Shown one piece after another: positions 27,286 to 35,045 of a stretch of DNA of 64,000 nt. Each line of letters opens with the position of its first letter. Position 1 is the first letter of the stretch. The DNA comes from Agromyces bracchium (lineage in GTDB: Bacteria; Actinomycetota; Actinomycetes; Actinomycetales; Microbacteriaceae), in contig NZ_WMLB01000033.1 in NCBI RefSeq assembly GCF_009709675.1, forward strand, positions 124,001 to 188,000. Reading direction: 5' to 3'. The position numbers and the translations under genes were made by a program. The notes beneath the pieces were generated by a model that had not been told where the DNA came from, did no database searches, and saw nothing but the letters and a program-made list of their open reading frames with translations.

Positions 27286-27705
27286 ATGCCGTCGCCGATC
27301 GACACCATCCTCATCGGAGCACTCCTGCTCGCACTCGTGACCGTCGAGAGCGGCGGATGGTTCCTCACCCGCGTCTCGCGCGGCCTCGCGCCGGCGAACG
27401 CGCTCCAGCAGTCCTTCTTCCGTGCCGGGCACGCGCACGCGGGCGTCCTCATCGTGCTCTCGGTCGCGATCCTCGCCGTGCTCTCCTCCGCGGCGCTGGA
27501 GGGCGGCTGGCTCTGGGTCGCCCGGCTCGGCGTGCCGATCGCGGCGATCCTCATGCCGGCAGGCTTCTTCCTCTCCGTGCTCGGGCGCGATCCCGCCAGG
27601 CCGAGTCGCGCCATCCTGCTGCTCTGGATCGGTGCGGGCTCGCTCACGATCGGACTCGTCACGGCGGGCATCGGGCTCATCGCGGGCGGCGTCCAGGCGC
27701 TCTGA
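27286..27705 (+). CDS. Small four-helix membrane protein paired with MerR regulator
   Basis: 139 residues with four membrane helices (about 5-22, 48-68, 75-97, 110-135). A conserved-looking basic/His segment FFRAGHAHAG lies before the second helix. I do not recognise a characterised family. ATG at 27286 has GGAGGG seven bases upstream, so it is preferred over an in-frame ATG at 27259. Divergence from the MerR gene, with palindromes between, suggests it is the regulator's target. Confidence 0.75.
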   Translation: MPSPIDTILIGALLLALVTVESGGWFLTRVSRGLAPANALQQSFFRAGHAHAGVLIVLSVAILAVLSSAALEGGWLWVARLGVPIAAILMPAGFFLSVLGRDPARPSRAILLLWIGAGSLTIGLVTAGIGLIAGGVQAL

Positions 27706-27788
27706 CGAGCCGCTGATCATGCGCCCGGGCTGGTCAGCGCGTACATCCGACGGTGACGCGGTGGTCATCGCGTCCATCCGAGCGCCCA

Positions 27789-27794
27789 TACACT
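27789..27794 (+). promoter_or_regulatory. -10 element of leaderless mqo
   Basis: TACACT ends seven bases before the GTG of mqo, and no ribosome binding site lies between them. Confidence 0.5.
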
Positions 27795-27801
27795 GGAACG
27801 C

Positions 27802-29280
27802 GTGAATTCCGAGGACACCGTCGACGTCGTGCTGATCGGCGGGGGCATCATGAGCGCCACGCTCGGCTCCCTGATCTCGAGGCTGCAGCCCGATTGGAGC
27901 ATCCGGCTCTACGAGCGCCTCGGTCGCGTCGCCCAGGAGTCCTCGAACCCGTGGAACAACGCGGGCACCGGTCACGCCGCGCTCTGCGAGCTGAACTACA
28001 TGCCCGAATCGGCCGACGGCACCGTCAGCGCCGAGAAGGCCGTCTCGATCAACGAGCAGTTCCAGGTCAGCCGCCAGTACTGGGCGCACCTGGTCGAATC
28101 GGGCGCGCTGCCCGAGCCCAACAGCTTCATCAACTCCACGCCGCACATGACGTTCGTGCGCGGCAGGTCGAACATCGAGTACCTGAAGAAGCGCGTCGAC
28201 GCGCTCGACGGCGAGCCGCTGTTCGCCGGCATGGAGTACTCGGAGGACCTCGACACGATCGCCGAGTGGGCGCCGCTGCTGGCCAAGAAGCGCAACCCGA
28301 AGGCGAAGATCGCCGCGACCCGCATCGAGTCGGGCACCGACGTCGACTACGGCGCGCTCACGGTCCAGATGCTCCGCGACATCGAGTCGCGCGGCGCCGA
28401 GATCCGCACCGACCACCAGGTCACGTGGCTGAAGCGACAGAAGGACGGCACCTGGAAGCTGCGCATCCGCAACCTCGTCGGCAACACCCCCGAGACCGTG
28501 CGCGCCCGCTTCGTCTTCGTGGGCGCCGGCGGCGGCGCGCTCTCGCTGCTCCAGCACTCCGGCATCCCCGAGATCAAGGGGTACGGCGGCTTCCCGATCT
28601 CCGGCCAGTTCCTCCGCACCACGAACCCCAAGGTCGTCGCGCAGCACCAGGCGAAGGTCTACGGCAAGGCCGCCGTCGGCGCTCCGCCGATGTCGGTGCC
28701 GCACCTCGACACGCGCGTCGTCGACGGCGAGACCTCGCTGCTCTTCGGCCCGTACGCGGGCTTCACGCCGAAGTTCCTGAAGTCGAGCACGTGGTTCGAC
28801 CTGCCGTTCTCGATCCGGCTGCACAACCTCGTCCCGATGCTGCAGGTCGGCCTCCGCAACTTCGACCTCGTCAAGTACCTCGTCTCCGAGCTGCTCGCCT
28901 CGCGCGAGGCGAAGATGAAGGCGCTCCGCGAGTTCATGCCGACCGCGAAGTCGGAGGACTGGGAGCTCATCACGGCCGGCCAGCGCGTGCAGGTCATGAA
29001 GAAGGACCCGAAGAAGGGCGGCGTGCTGCAGTTCGGCACCGAGGTGATCAGCGGGGCGGATGGCTCGATCGCCGGCCTCCTCGGCGCCTCGCCGGGCGCC
29101 TCGACCGCCGTGCCGATCATGCTCGAGGTCATGCAGAAGTGCTTCCCCGACCGCATGGCCGAGTGGGAGCCCAAGATCCGCGAGATGATCCCGTCGTACG
29201 GCACGACGCTCTCCGACGACCCGGATGCCGCGGCGGCCTCGCTCGCCCGGACCGCGGCCGCGCTGCAGATCACGGCCTGA
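27802..29280 (+). CDS. mqo: Malate:quinone oxidoreductase
   Basis: 492 residues, normal for Mqo. This FAD-dependent peripheral membrane enzyme oxidises malate to oxaloacetate and passes electrons to menaquinone. The FAD-binding IGGGIMSATLGSLI is at the N-terminus (about 12-25). The family motifs NPWNNAGTGHAALCELNY, GFPISGQFLRTTNP, LFGPYAGFTPKFL and GADGSIAGLLGASPGAST are all present. GTG start with leaderless spacing from a TACACT -10. Downstream lie two degenerate copies of the interspersed repeat. Confidence 0.97.
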   Translation: MNSEDTVDVVLIGGGIMSATLGSLISRLQPDWSIRLYERLGRVAQESSNPWNNAGTGHAALCELNYMPESADGTVSAEKAVSINEQFQVSRQYWAHLVESGALPEPNSFINSTPHMTFVRGRSNIEYLKKRVDALDGEPLFAGMEYSEDLDTIAEWAPLLAKKRNPKAKIAATRIESGTDVDYGALTVQMLRDIESRGAEIRTDHQVTWLKRQKDGTWKLRIRNLVGNTPETVRARFVFVGAGGGALSLLQHSGIPEIKGYGGFPISGQFLRTTNPKVVAQHQAKVYGKAAVGAPPMSVPHLDTRVVDGETSLLFGPYAGFTPKFLKSSTWFDLPFSIRLHNLVPMLQVGLRNFDLVKYLVSELLASREAKMKALREFMPTAKSEDWELITAGQRVQVMKKDPKKGGVLQFGTEVISGADGSIAGLLGASPGASTAVPIMLEVMQKCFPDRMAEWEPKIREMIPSYGTTLSDDPDAAAASLARTAAALQITA

Positions 29281-29289
29281 CTCGCCCCC

Positions 29290-29368
29290 GATGGTCGAGT
29301 AGGACGCGGAGCGCCCGTATCGAGACCCCGGTGGTCGAGTAGGACGCGCAGCGCCCGCATGGAGACCC
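29290..29368. repeat. Two diverged copies of the GGTGGTCGAGTAG interspersed repeat
   Basis: Copies at about 29290-29329 and 29330-29368 keep the ends (G-TGGTCGAGTAG and CGAGACCCC or GGAGACCCC). The central arm is changed to GACGCGGAGCGCCCG and GACGCGCAGCGCCCG. The pair stands in tandem, as at 4080-4154, after mqo. Confidence 0.8.
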
Positions 29369-29421
29369 CGCCCTCGCGGCATCCGCTCACTCGCGCTCTT
29401 CTCGAACGCCCCGACCTCTGC

Positions 29422-29688
29422 TATCGTCGACGGCGCTATGAAGTGAGTACATCCCACCGTCCCGCGCCCGAGGCGCCGTCGACACCGGGGTGTGCGCACC
29501 AGCACTGATCGCGACCGTGTTCGCGCTCGCCTCGACGACGGCACATGCCCGGCGGGATCCACCCCGCTCCCGGGCCGTCGTCGCCGCTCTCGCGCGACGA
29601 CCGCCGGTCGATGCGTCGCCTGTGCTCGCCGAAGCGCGCGGACGCCTGCCGACGGCCCGGGGGCATCTCGCGAAGGGATCCCTTCCAT
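29422..29688 (+). promoter_or_regulatory. Long structured leader of the ABC-F gene
   Basis: The region between the repeats and the ABC-F start has three paired elements. GTCGACGGCGC (29426-29436) and GCGCCGTCGAC (29473-29483) form a perfect 11-bp inverted repeat whose loop holds the mini-frame ATGAAGTGA. CCCGGGCCGTCG (29569-29580) and CGACGGCCCGGG (29650-29661) form a perfect 12-bp repeat. The ribosome binding site lies inside the palindrome AAGGGATCCCTT (29673-29684). A TATCGT -10 candidate at 29422 would overlap the first arm, so that repeat could instead be an operator. No longer gene is supported in the leader. Confidence 0.55.
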
Positions 29689-31500
29689 ATGTCTGCCACC
29701 GTCACCCATTCCACCCATCTCAGCGGCGACGGCCTCTCCGTCGCCTTCGGCGACCGCCGTGTCATCGCCGACCTCGGCCTCGCGGTCGCCCCGGGCCACC
29801 GCCTGGGACTCATCGGCGAGAACGGGGCCGGGAAGTCCACCCTGCTCCGGCTGCTCGCCGGTGCGGACCTCACCGGCGCCGCGACGCAGGGTCGCATCGT
29901 GCGACCGCTGCGCACGGGGCTGCTGCTGCAGGAACTGCCGTTCTCGCCCCACGACCGCGTCGACGACGTGATCGAGGCGGCGATCGCCGAGGTGCGTGCG
30001 ATCGAGCGCGAGCTCGATGCCGCGGCGACGGCCCTCGCGGGCGCTGCCGCCGCCGGCGCGCGCACCGACCTCCCGCCCGACCTCGCGGCCGAACGCTACA
30101 CGCGCGCCCTCGAGGCCGCCGAACGCGCCGACGTCTGGTCGGTCGAACGGCGGCGCGACGAACTGCTCGACGGACTCGGCGTCGGCGGCCTGGGCCGCGG
30201 TCGCCGGATCGACGAGCTGTCCGGCGGGCAGCGCAGCAGGTTCGCGCTCGCGGCCCTGCTCCTGTCGGCGCCGGAGTCGCTGCTGCTCGACGAGCCGACG
30301 AACCACCTCGACGACGGCGCGGCCGTGTTCCTCGAGGAACGGCTGCGCGCCTGGCGCGGACCGGTCGTGTTCGCGAGCCACGACCGCGAGTTCCTCGACC
30401 GGGTCGCCACCGGGCTGCTCGACCTCGATCCGGGCCGTGGCGGCGCGGTCGCGCTCGCGCGAACCGGTGGCGGGGCGTACGGCTCCGGCGACCGGGAGGC
30501 GGCGCTCGCGGCATCCGCCGGCACCGCCTTCGGCGGGTCGTTCACCGAGTACCTCGCCGTGCGTGCGGGCGAGCGCGAGCGTTGGCGACGCCAGTACGAG
30601 GCGGAGCAGTCCGAGCTCGGGCGATTGCGGCTCGCGGTCGCCGAGACCGCGAGGAGCGTCGCCCACGGGCGAGCCGCGACCGACAACGACAAGTTCCTCA
30701 CGCACTTCAAGGGCGAGAACGTCGAACAGGCGGTCTCGCGCCGCGTGCGGAACGCCGAGGGGCGACTCGTCGAGCTGGAGCGCACGCAGGTCGCCCGACC
30801 GCCGGCGCCGTTGGCCTTCACGGGTATCCCGGCGGGCGCGAACGCGCTGCCGGAGGAGTCCGGGATGCTGCTGCACCTGTCGGACGTGTCGGTGCGCGGC
30901 CGCCTCGACGTCGCCGCGCTGCGGGTGACGCCGGGGACCCGGCTGCTCGTGACCGGCGGGAACGGGGCGGGCAAGTCGACGCTCCTCGCCGTGCTCGCCG
31001 GACGCCTCGAGGCGGACGACGGCACCGTGCATCGTCGCCGCGGGCTCCGCGTCGGCCTGCTCGAGCAGGATGTGCGGTTCACCGACCCGGATGACTCGCC
31101 GCGCGCGATCTACGCGCGGACCGTGGGGGAGCGGCGCGCCGAGCGGGTCCCGCTCGACGGGCTCGGCCTCTTCTCGCCACGCGATCTGGATCGGCCGGTC
31201 GGACGGCTCTCGGTCGGCCAGCAGCGACGCCTCGCGCTCGCGCTCGTCATCGCCGCACCGCCGCACGTGTTCCTCCTCGACGAGCCGACGAACCACCTCT
31301 CGCTCGCGCTTGCGGGCGAACTCGAGGACGCGCTCGGCGGGTTCCCGGGTGCGGTGATCGTCGCGAGCCACGACAGATGGCTGCGTCGGCGCTGGGCGGG
31401 GGAGGAACTCGAGCTCGGCGCGCGCGGCGCCGCCGAGGCATCCGTCGTCACGCCCTCGGATCGGGCGCCGGCGGGCGCCGGGCCGCGAGGACCACGATGA
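29689..31500 (+). CDS. ABC-F family ATP-binding protein (ribosome-protection type candidate)
   Basis: 603 residues with two ABC domains and no membrane segments, the hallmark of ABC-F translation factors. Domain 1: Walker A GENGAGKST (43-51), signature LSGGQRSRF, Walker B LLLDEPTNHLD. A charged interdomain linker (about residues 285-345) reads RAGERERWRRQYEAEQSELG. Domain 2: GGNGAGKST, LSVGQQRRLALAL, FLLDEPTNHLS. Both catalytic Glu residues are present. Members either protect the ribosome from antibiotics or act in translation. The long structured leader favours an antibiotic-induced resistance gene (inference). ATG at 29689 has AAGGGA upstream. The 3' end overlaps the convergent VanZ-like gene by 53 bases. 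Confidence 0.9.
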   Translation: MSATVTHSTHLSGDGLSVAFGDRRVIADLGLAVAPGHRLGLIGENGAGKSTLLRLLAGADLTGAATQGRIVRPLRTGLLLQELPFSPHDRVDDVIEAAIAEVRAIERELDAAATALAGAAAAGARTDLPPDLAAERYTRALEAAERADVWSVERRRDELLDGLGVGGLGRGRRIDELSGGQRSRFALAALLLSAPESLLLDEPTNHLDDGAAVFLEERLRAWRGPVVFASHDREFLDRVATGLLDLDPGRGGAVALARTGGGAYGSGDREAALAASAGTAFGGSFTEYLAVRAGERERWRRQYEAEQSELGRLRLAVAETARSVAHGRAATDNDKFLTHFKGENVEQAVSRRVRNAEGRLVELERTQVARPPAPLAFTGIPAGANALPEESGMLLHLSDVSVRGRLDVAALRVTPGTRLLVTGGNGAGKSTLLAVLAGRLEADDGTVHRRRGLRVGLLEQDVRFTDPDDSPRAIYARTVGERRAERVPLDGLGLFSPRDLDRPVGRLSVGQQRRLALALVIAAPPHVFLLDEPTNHLSLALAGELEDALGGFPGAVIVASHDRWLRRRWAGEELELGARGAAEASVVTPSDRAPAGAGPRGPR

Positions 31501-31978
31501 GCGCGCCGATGCCCGCGCCGATGCCGTTCGCGACCACGTCGCGGAGGTCGAACGTGCGCTCTGGGAGGTAGCGGCCCTGGGCGATCTCGGCGGCGAGGCT
31601 CGCGGCCGACGCGAGCAGCGTCGCCGAGATCACCAGGTGCAGGCGCTGGCGGCGGAACCACCCCGCCCACAGCGCGCCGAAGGGCAGGAAGAGGACGGCG
31701 TTCAGGCCGGACTGCACGAGGGGGTAGCGGATTCCGGCGGGCATCCCCATCTGTGCCAGGAAGTCGATGATCCCGTCGACCCGGATGAGCCCGCCCTCGC
31801 CGTCGACGTGAACGGGCCAGAAGAGCACCGTCCAGAGGCCGATCCCGTACGCGATGCCGAGGATGATCAGGACGAGGCGCCGCCACGCGAGCGCGCGTGG
31901 TGAGGGGCCGCCAGTCGCCGTGCGTGTCGGCGCCATCGCGGTCTGCGACGGATGGTCGGCGGGCGGCGTCCGGGACAT
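31448..31978 (-). CDS. VanZ-like membrane protein
   Basis: 176 residues with about four membrane helices and the VanZ-family pattern. RLVLIILGIAYGIGLWTVLFWPV comes first, then LNAVLFLPFGALWAGWF, and a conserved EIAQGRYLPERTFDLRDVVANGIGAGIGAL loop and helix. VanZ proteins give low-level teicoplanin resistance in enterococci, but most relatives are uncharacterised. ATG at 31978 lies six bases after a TACGCT -10 (31985-31990 on this strand), so it may be leaderless. Its last 53 bases overlap the end of the ABC-F gene on the other strand. Confidence 0.85.
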   Translation of the reverse strand: MSRTPPADHPSQTAMAPTRTATGGPSPRALAWRRLVLIILGIAYGIGLWTVLFWPVHVDGEGGLIRVDGIIDFLAQMGMPAGIRYPLVQSGLNAVLFLPFGALWAGWFRRQRLHLVISATLLASAASLAAEIAQGRYLPERTFDLRDVVANGIGAGIGALIVVLAARRPPAPDPRA

Positions 31979-32034
31979 CGCCACAGCGTAGCCCGGAGAC
32001 GTTGCGGCGACGTGTCCTCGCGCGGTGCGCCCGC

Positions 32035-32063
32035 TTGCGACCGATTCGAACATGTGTTCGAAT
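32035..32063 (+). promoter_or_regulatory. LexA (SOS) box over the promoter of the radical SAM gene
   Basis: ATTCGAACATGTGTTCGAAT (32044-32063) is a perfect 8-bp-arm palindrome. It matches the Gram-positive SOS box CGAACRNRYGTTYG at every position. TTGCGA (32035-32040), 17 bp and TCGAAT (32058-32063) form a promoter whose start would fall on the ATG at 32070. LexA bound here would cover spacer and -10. Confidence 0.85.
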
Positions 32064-32069
32064 GAACGC

Positions 32070-33626
32070 ATGCGGTGGAACGGGCAGGAACTCGGCGTCG
32101 AGCAGCAGGGCACGCTGCCGGGCCTGGCTCGCCTGAACAACCTCGTCAGGTCGGTGCAGACGCCCGAGTTCGCCGGCCTCACGTTCCACGAGGTGCTCGC
32201 GAAGTCCGCGCTGAACCGGGTGCCCGGGCAGTCGTACGTGCCGTTCGGGTGGACCATCAACCCGTACCGGGGGTGCAGTCACGCCTGCGTCTACTGCCTG
32301 GACCCGAGCACGCGGATCACGATGGCGGACGGATCGGTGCGCGCACTGCGCGACATCGAGCCCGGCGACACGGTGGTCGGTACCGTGCGGCGCGACGGAT
32401 ACCGGCGCTATGCGCCATCGAAGGTGCTTGCCAAGTGGTCGACGCGAAAGCGCGCCCACCGGATCACCTTGGCCGACGGCACGACGCTCGTGGCGAGTGG
32501 AGATCACCGTTTCTTGACCGAGCGCGGGTGGAAGCATGTCACCGGCGCGATGCATGGAGCGAAGCGTCGTCCGTACCTCACCACCGGGAATTCGCTGATC
32601 GGGTTCGGTAGTGGAGCTCCCGGGCCGGAAATCGAGCGGACGGAGGAATATCGTCAGGCGATCATCGGAGCGATGGTCAAGACGCACGCTGATCTGCGCG
32701 TCGTCGCCGTCGAACCGCTGGGCACTGAGATCGAGATGCTCGACATCACGACGAGCACCGAGGACTTCGTCGCGAACGGCGTGGTCAGCCACAATTGCTT
32801 TGCTCGGCCCACGCACGAGTACCTCGATCTGAGCGCGGGCGACGACTTCGACCGGCAGCTGATCGTGAAAGTCAACGTCGCCGACGTGCTCAGGCGCGAA
32901 CTCGCCAGGCCGTCGTGGCGGCACGAGCCGGTCGCGCTCGGCACGAACACCGACCCCTACCAGCGCGCAGAGGGCCGCTACGCGCTCATGCCGGGCATCA
33001 TCGAGGCGCTCGCGGGCAGCGGCACGCCGTTCAGCGTGCTCACGAAGGGCACGCTCCTCCGTCGCGACCTGCCGATGCTCGCGAGCGCGCGCGAGCACGT
33101 GCCGATCGACCTGGCGATGTCGATCGCGGTCTACGACGACGAACTCCAGCGTGCGATCGAGCCGGGCACGCCCACGACCGCGGCCCGGCTCGCGACGGTC
33201 ACGGCCGTGCGCGAGGCCGGCTTCGACTGCACGGTGTTCCTCATGCCGATCCTCCCGTTCCTCACCGACACGCGGGCACACCTCGATGAGGCCCTGCGAC
33301 GTGCGAAGGCGGCCGGTGCGACGAGCGTCGTCTACTCGGCCCTCCACCTGAGGGGCGCCGTGAAGCCGTGGTTCTTCGCGTGGCTCGCGCGCGAGCATCC
33401 GGAACTCGTGCCGAAGTACCGGGCGATGTTCCCTGGAGCCGCCGCTTACGCGCCGAAGGAGTACCGCACCTGGCTCGCGTCGCGGATCCGGCCACTGATG
33501 CGCGCGCACCGGCTCGAACGCGGCCGCGAAGACGCGGTCACCGGTGGAGTGCGATCCAGCGCGACCGGTCGGCCGTCCTCCGACCGGCCGCTCGACGCGG
33601 TCGCCGCTCCCGCGATGCTCTTCTGA
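32070..33626 (+). CDS. Rv2578c-like radical SAM protein (SplB-like) interrupted by a mini-intein
   Basis: 518-residue precursor; the spliced product would be 351 residues. The extein is a radical SAM enzyme related to spore photoproduct lyase (COG1533), with the iron-sulphur motif in GCSHACVYC just before FARPTHEYLDL. The intein (residues 76-242) splits that motif: C69 and C73 lie before it, and the third cluster Cys (C243) is the residue after it. Without splicing the CxxxCxxC site cannot form. The C-terminal extein keeps ALGTNTDPYQRAEGRY and VFLMPILPFLTDT. ATG at 32070 fits the leaderless promoter under the LexA box; earlier in-frame starts (32025, 32052) lie in or before the operator. The role in DNA damage is inferred from the SOS box and family. 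Confidence 0.92.
   Translation: MRWNGQELGVEQQGTLPGLARLNNLVRSVQTPEFAGLTFHEVLAKSALNRVPGQSYVPFGWTINPYRGCSHACVYCLDPSTRITMADGSVRALRDIEPGDTVVGTVRRDGYRRYAPSKVLAKWSTRKRAHRITLADGTTLVASGDHRFLTERGWKHVTGAMHGAKRRPYLTTGNSLIGFGSGAPGPEIERTEEYRQAIIGAMVKTHADLRVVAVEPLGTEIEMLDITTSTEDFVANGVVSHNCFARPTHEYLDLSAGDDFDRQLIVKVNVADVLRRELARPSWRHEPVALGTNTDPYQRAEGRYALMPGIIEALAGSGTPFSVLTKGTLLRRDLPMLASAREHVPIDLAMSIAVYDDELQRAIEPGTPTTAARLATVTAVREAGFDCTVFLMPILPFLTDTRAHLDEALRRAKAAGATSVVYSALHLRGAVKPWFFAWLAREHPELVPKYRAMFPGAAAYAPKEYRTWLASRIRPLMRAHRLERGREDAVTGGVRSSATGRPSSDRPLDAVAAPAMLF
32295..32795 (+). other. In-frame mini-intein (167 residues)
   Basis: Begins with Cys (CLDPSTRITMADGSVRALRD, block A) and ends VANGVVSHN followed by Cys (block G with penultimate His and terminal Asn). 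Block B is LVASGDHRFLT with the conserved His, and block F is EPLGTEIEMLDITT. All residues needed for class 1 splicing are present. Between the splicing halves only about 30 residues remain (IERTEEYRQAIIGAMVKT), resembling the start of a lost LAGLIDADG endonuclease. The insertion sits exactly at the third Cys codon of the radical SAM motif. Confidence 0.92.
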
Positions 33627-33713
33627 CGGCGGATGGCGCGACTGGGCCGATCGGCTGCCGAATGCGATAATCCGGCCAGTGCCGTTTCCCCCGACGGCCG
33701 GATCGGAGCACAC

Positions 33714-35045
33714 ATGACGCTTGGCCTGCCCGAGCATCTCGCGAAGGCGTCCCTCAGTCGGGCGCTCGCGAGCGCCGGGCATGCCGCCGGAGCGGTGTGC
33801 CTCGCGTCGGCCATGGTGATCTCGGTCGCATCGATCGTCCTCGAGCCGACCGGCGAGACCGGACCGGATCGGCAGGCGGCGATCGCGGCGCTCGTGCTGC
33901 TCGCAGTGCAGGCCGCGTTGTTCGCGGTCGTGGCCTTCCATCCGAGCGTCACCCTCACCGTCGTGTACCTCCTCGGCGGGACCGCCGTCGTCTACGGACT
34001 CACCGTGCTCGTCATGGCCCCGGGCAACGGCTTCGAGACCACGAACAACGCCGTGCTGGCCATGCCGCGCACCGCGCTGCTGCTCGTCGGCGGCGCCGGG
34101 ATCGGATCGCGGATCGCGATCACCTGGGCGGCACTCGGCTGGGGGCTCGGCGAAGCGGCGGCGTTCCTCGGGGCCGAGACCGCGGGCGGTACGTGGGCGC
34201 CGAACGCGGCGGCGGCCGCCGCGCTCGGCATCGTGATCGTCACGAGGGTCTTCGACGCCATGACGCGCAGCGACGCACGACGCGAGGCGGCGTTGCACCG
34301 GGCCAGTCAGCAGACGCGTGAACTCGTCATCCGCCACGACTACGAACTGCGCGCCATCGCGCGCCTGCACGATACCGCCCTCAGCCACCTCGTCGCGATC
34401 GCCGCATCGGGCTCGGGCCCGGTCGACGAGCGCCTCCGCGCCGCGATCCGTCACGACCTCACGCTGATCGTCGGACGGGACTGGGCCACCGAGCACACGG
34501 AAGACGCCGCGGCGGTGGGAGCGCCGACCGGAACGGGCGGTTCGGTCGCCGCCGTGTTCCGTGCAGCCGACGGCGGCGAGGCATCCGACACCTCGGGCGG
34601 CGCCCCGGGCCGATCGGGCCGGGGCGGCCGAACCTCGACCGTCGCGGCACCAGGGCGCACCGAACCGCTCGCAGAGGCGCTCGACATCGCTCGCGACGCC
34701 GGACTGTCCGTGAACGTATCGGGTACTCCCGAGGTCCTCGCGGGCGTCGGTCCCCGGCGCCGCGCCGCGATCGAGGCGGCCGTCGCCCAGTGCCTCATGA
34801 ACGTGGCCCGCCACGCCGGCGTCGGCGACGTCGAGGTCGCCCTGGGGCGTGCGGACGGGGAGATCACGGTCGTGGTCGTGGACGATGGACGCGGGTTCGA
34901 TCCCGATCGCGTTCCCGAGGACCGCATCGGGCTCCGCACGTCGATCAGGGGCAGGATCGAGCAGGAGGGCGGTCGCGCACGCATCTGGTCGCGGCCCGGC
35001 GTCGGCACCACCGTGATGCTCGCAGTCCCGGAGGGCGGCGAATGA
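33714..35045 (+). CDS. Sensor histidine kinase (NarL-type partner)
   Basis: 443 residues. Five to six N-terminal membrane helices (to about residue 180) have little outer domain, suggesting sensing in or at the membrane. A dimerisation segment has the phospho-acceptor RLHDTALSHL (HisKA_3-like H-D-T). A long disordered Gly/Ser/Pro linker precedes a HATPase_c domain with N-box QCLMNVARHAG, G1 VDDGRGFDP and G2 RPGVGTTVML. ATG at 33714 has GGAG five bases upstream; GATAAT at 33666-33671 is the likely -10. The next gene starts in an ATGA overlap. Confidence 0.9.
   Translation: MTLGLPEHLAKASLSRALASAGHAAGAVCLASAMVISVASIVLEPTGETGPDRQAAIAALVLLAVQAALFAVVAFHPSVTLTVVYLLGGTAVVYGLTVLVMAPGNGFETTNNAVLAMPRTALLLVGGAGIGSRIAITWAALGWGLGEAAAFLGAETAGGTWAPNAAAAAALGIVIVTRVFDAMTRSDARREAALHRASQQTRELVIRHDYELRAIARLHDTALSHLVAIAASGSGPVDERLRAAIRHDLTLIVGRDWATEHTEDAAAVGAPTGTGGSVAAVFRAADGGEASDTSGGAPGRSGRGGRTSTVAAPGRTEPLAEALDIARDAGLSVNVSGTPEVLAGVGPRRRAAIEAAVAQCLMNVARHAGVGDVEVALGRADGEITVVVVDDGRGFDPDRVPEDRIGLRTSIRGRIEQEGGRARIWSRPGVGTTVMLAVPEGGE

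Noticed and set aside
29492-29688. A protein-coding gene in the ABC-F leader
   Set aside because: The open GTG frame lacks a ribosome binding site and runs out of frame into the ABC-F gene; the sequence is better explained by inverted repeats.
27244-31371. Very long open frame (over 1300 codons) on the minus strand
   Set aside because: It runs antisense to mqo and the ABC-F gene; its translation is Arg/Asp/Gly-rich with no family motifs. Such frames are common opposite GC-rich genes.
32295-32795. Inserted mobile element or frameshift in the radical SAM gene
   Set aside because: The insertion keeps the frame and has complete intein splicing motifs at both ends, so the gene is not broken.
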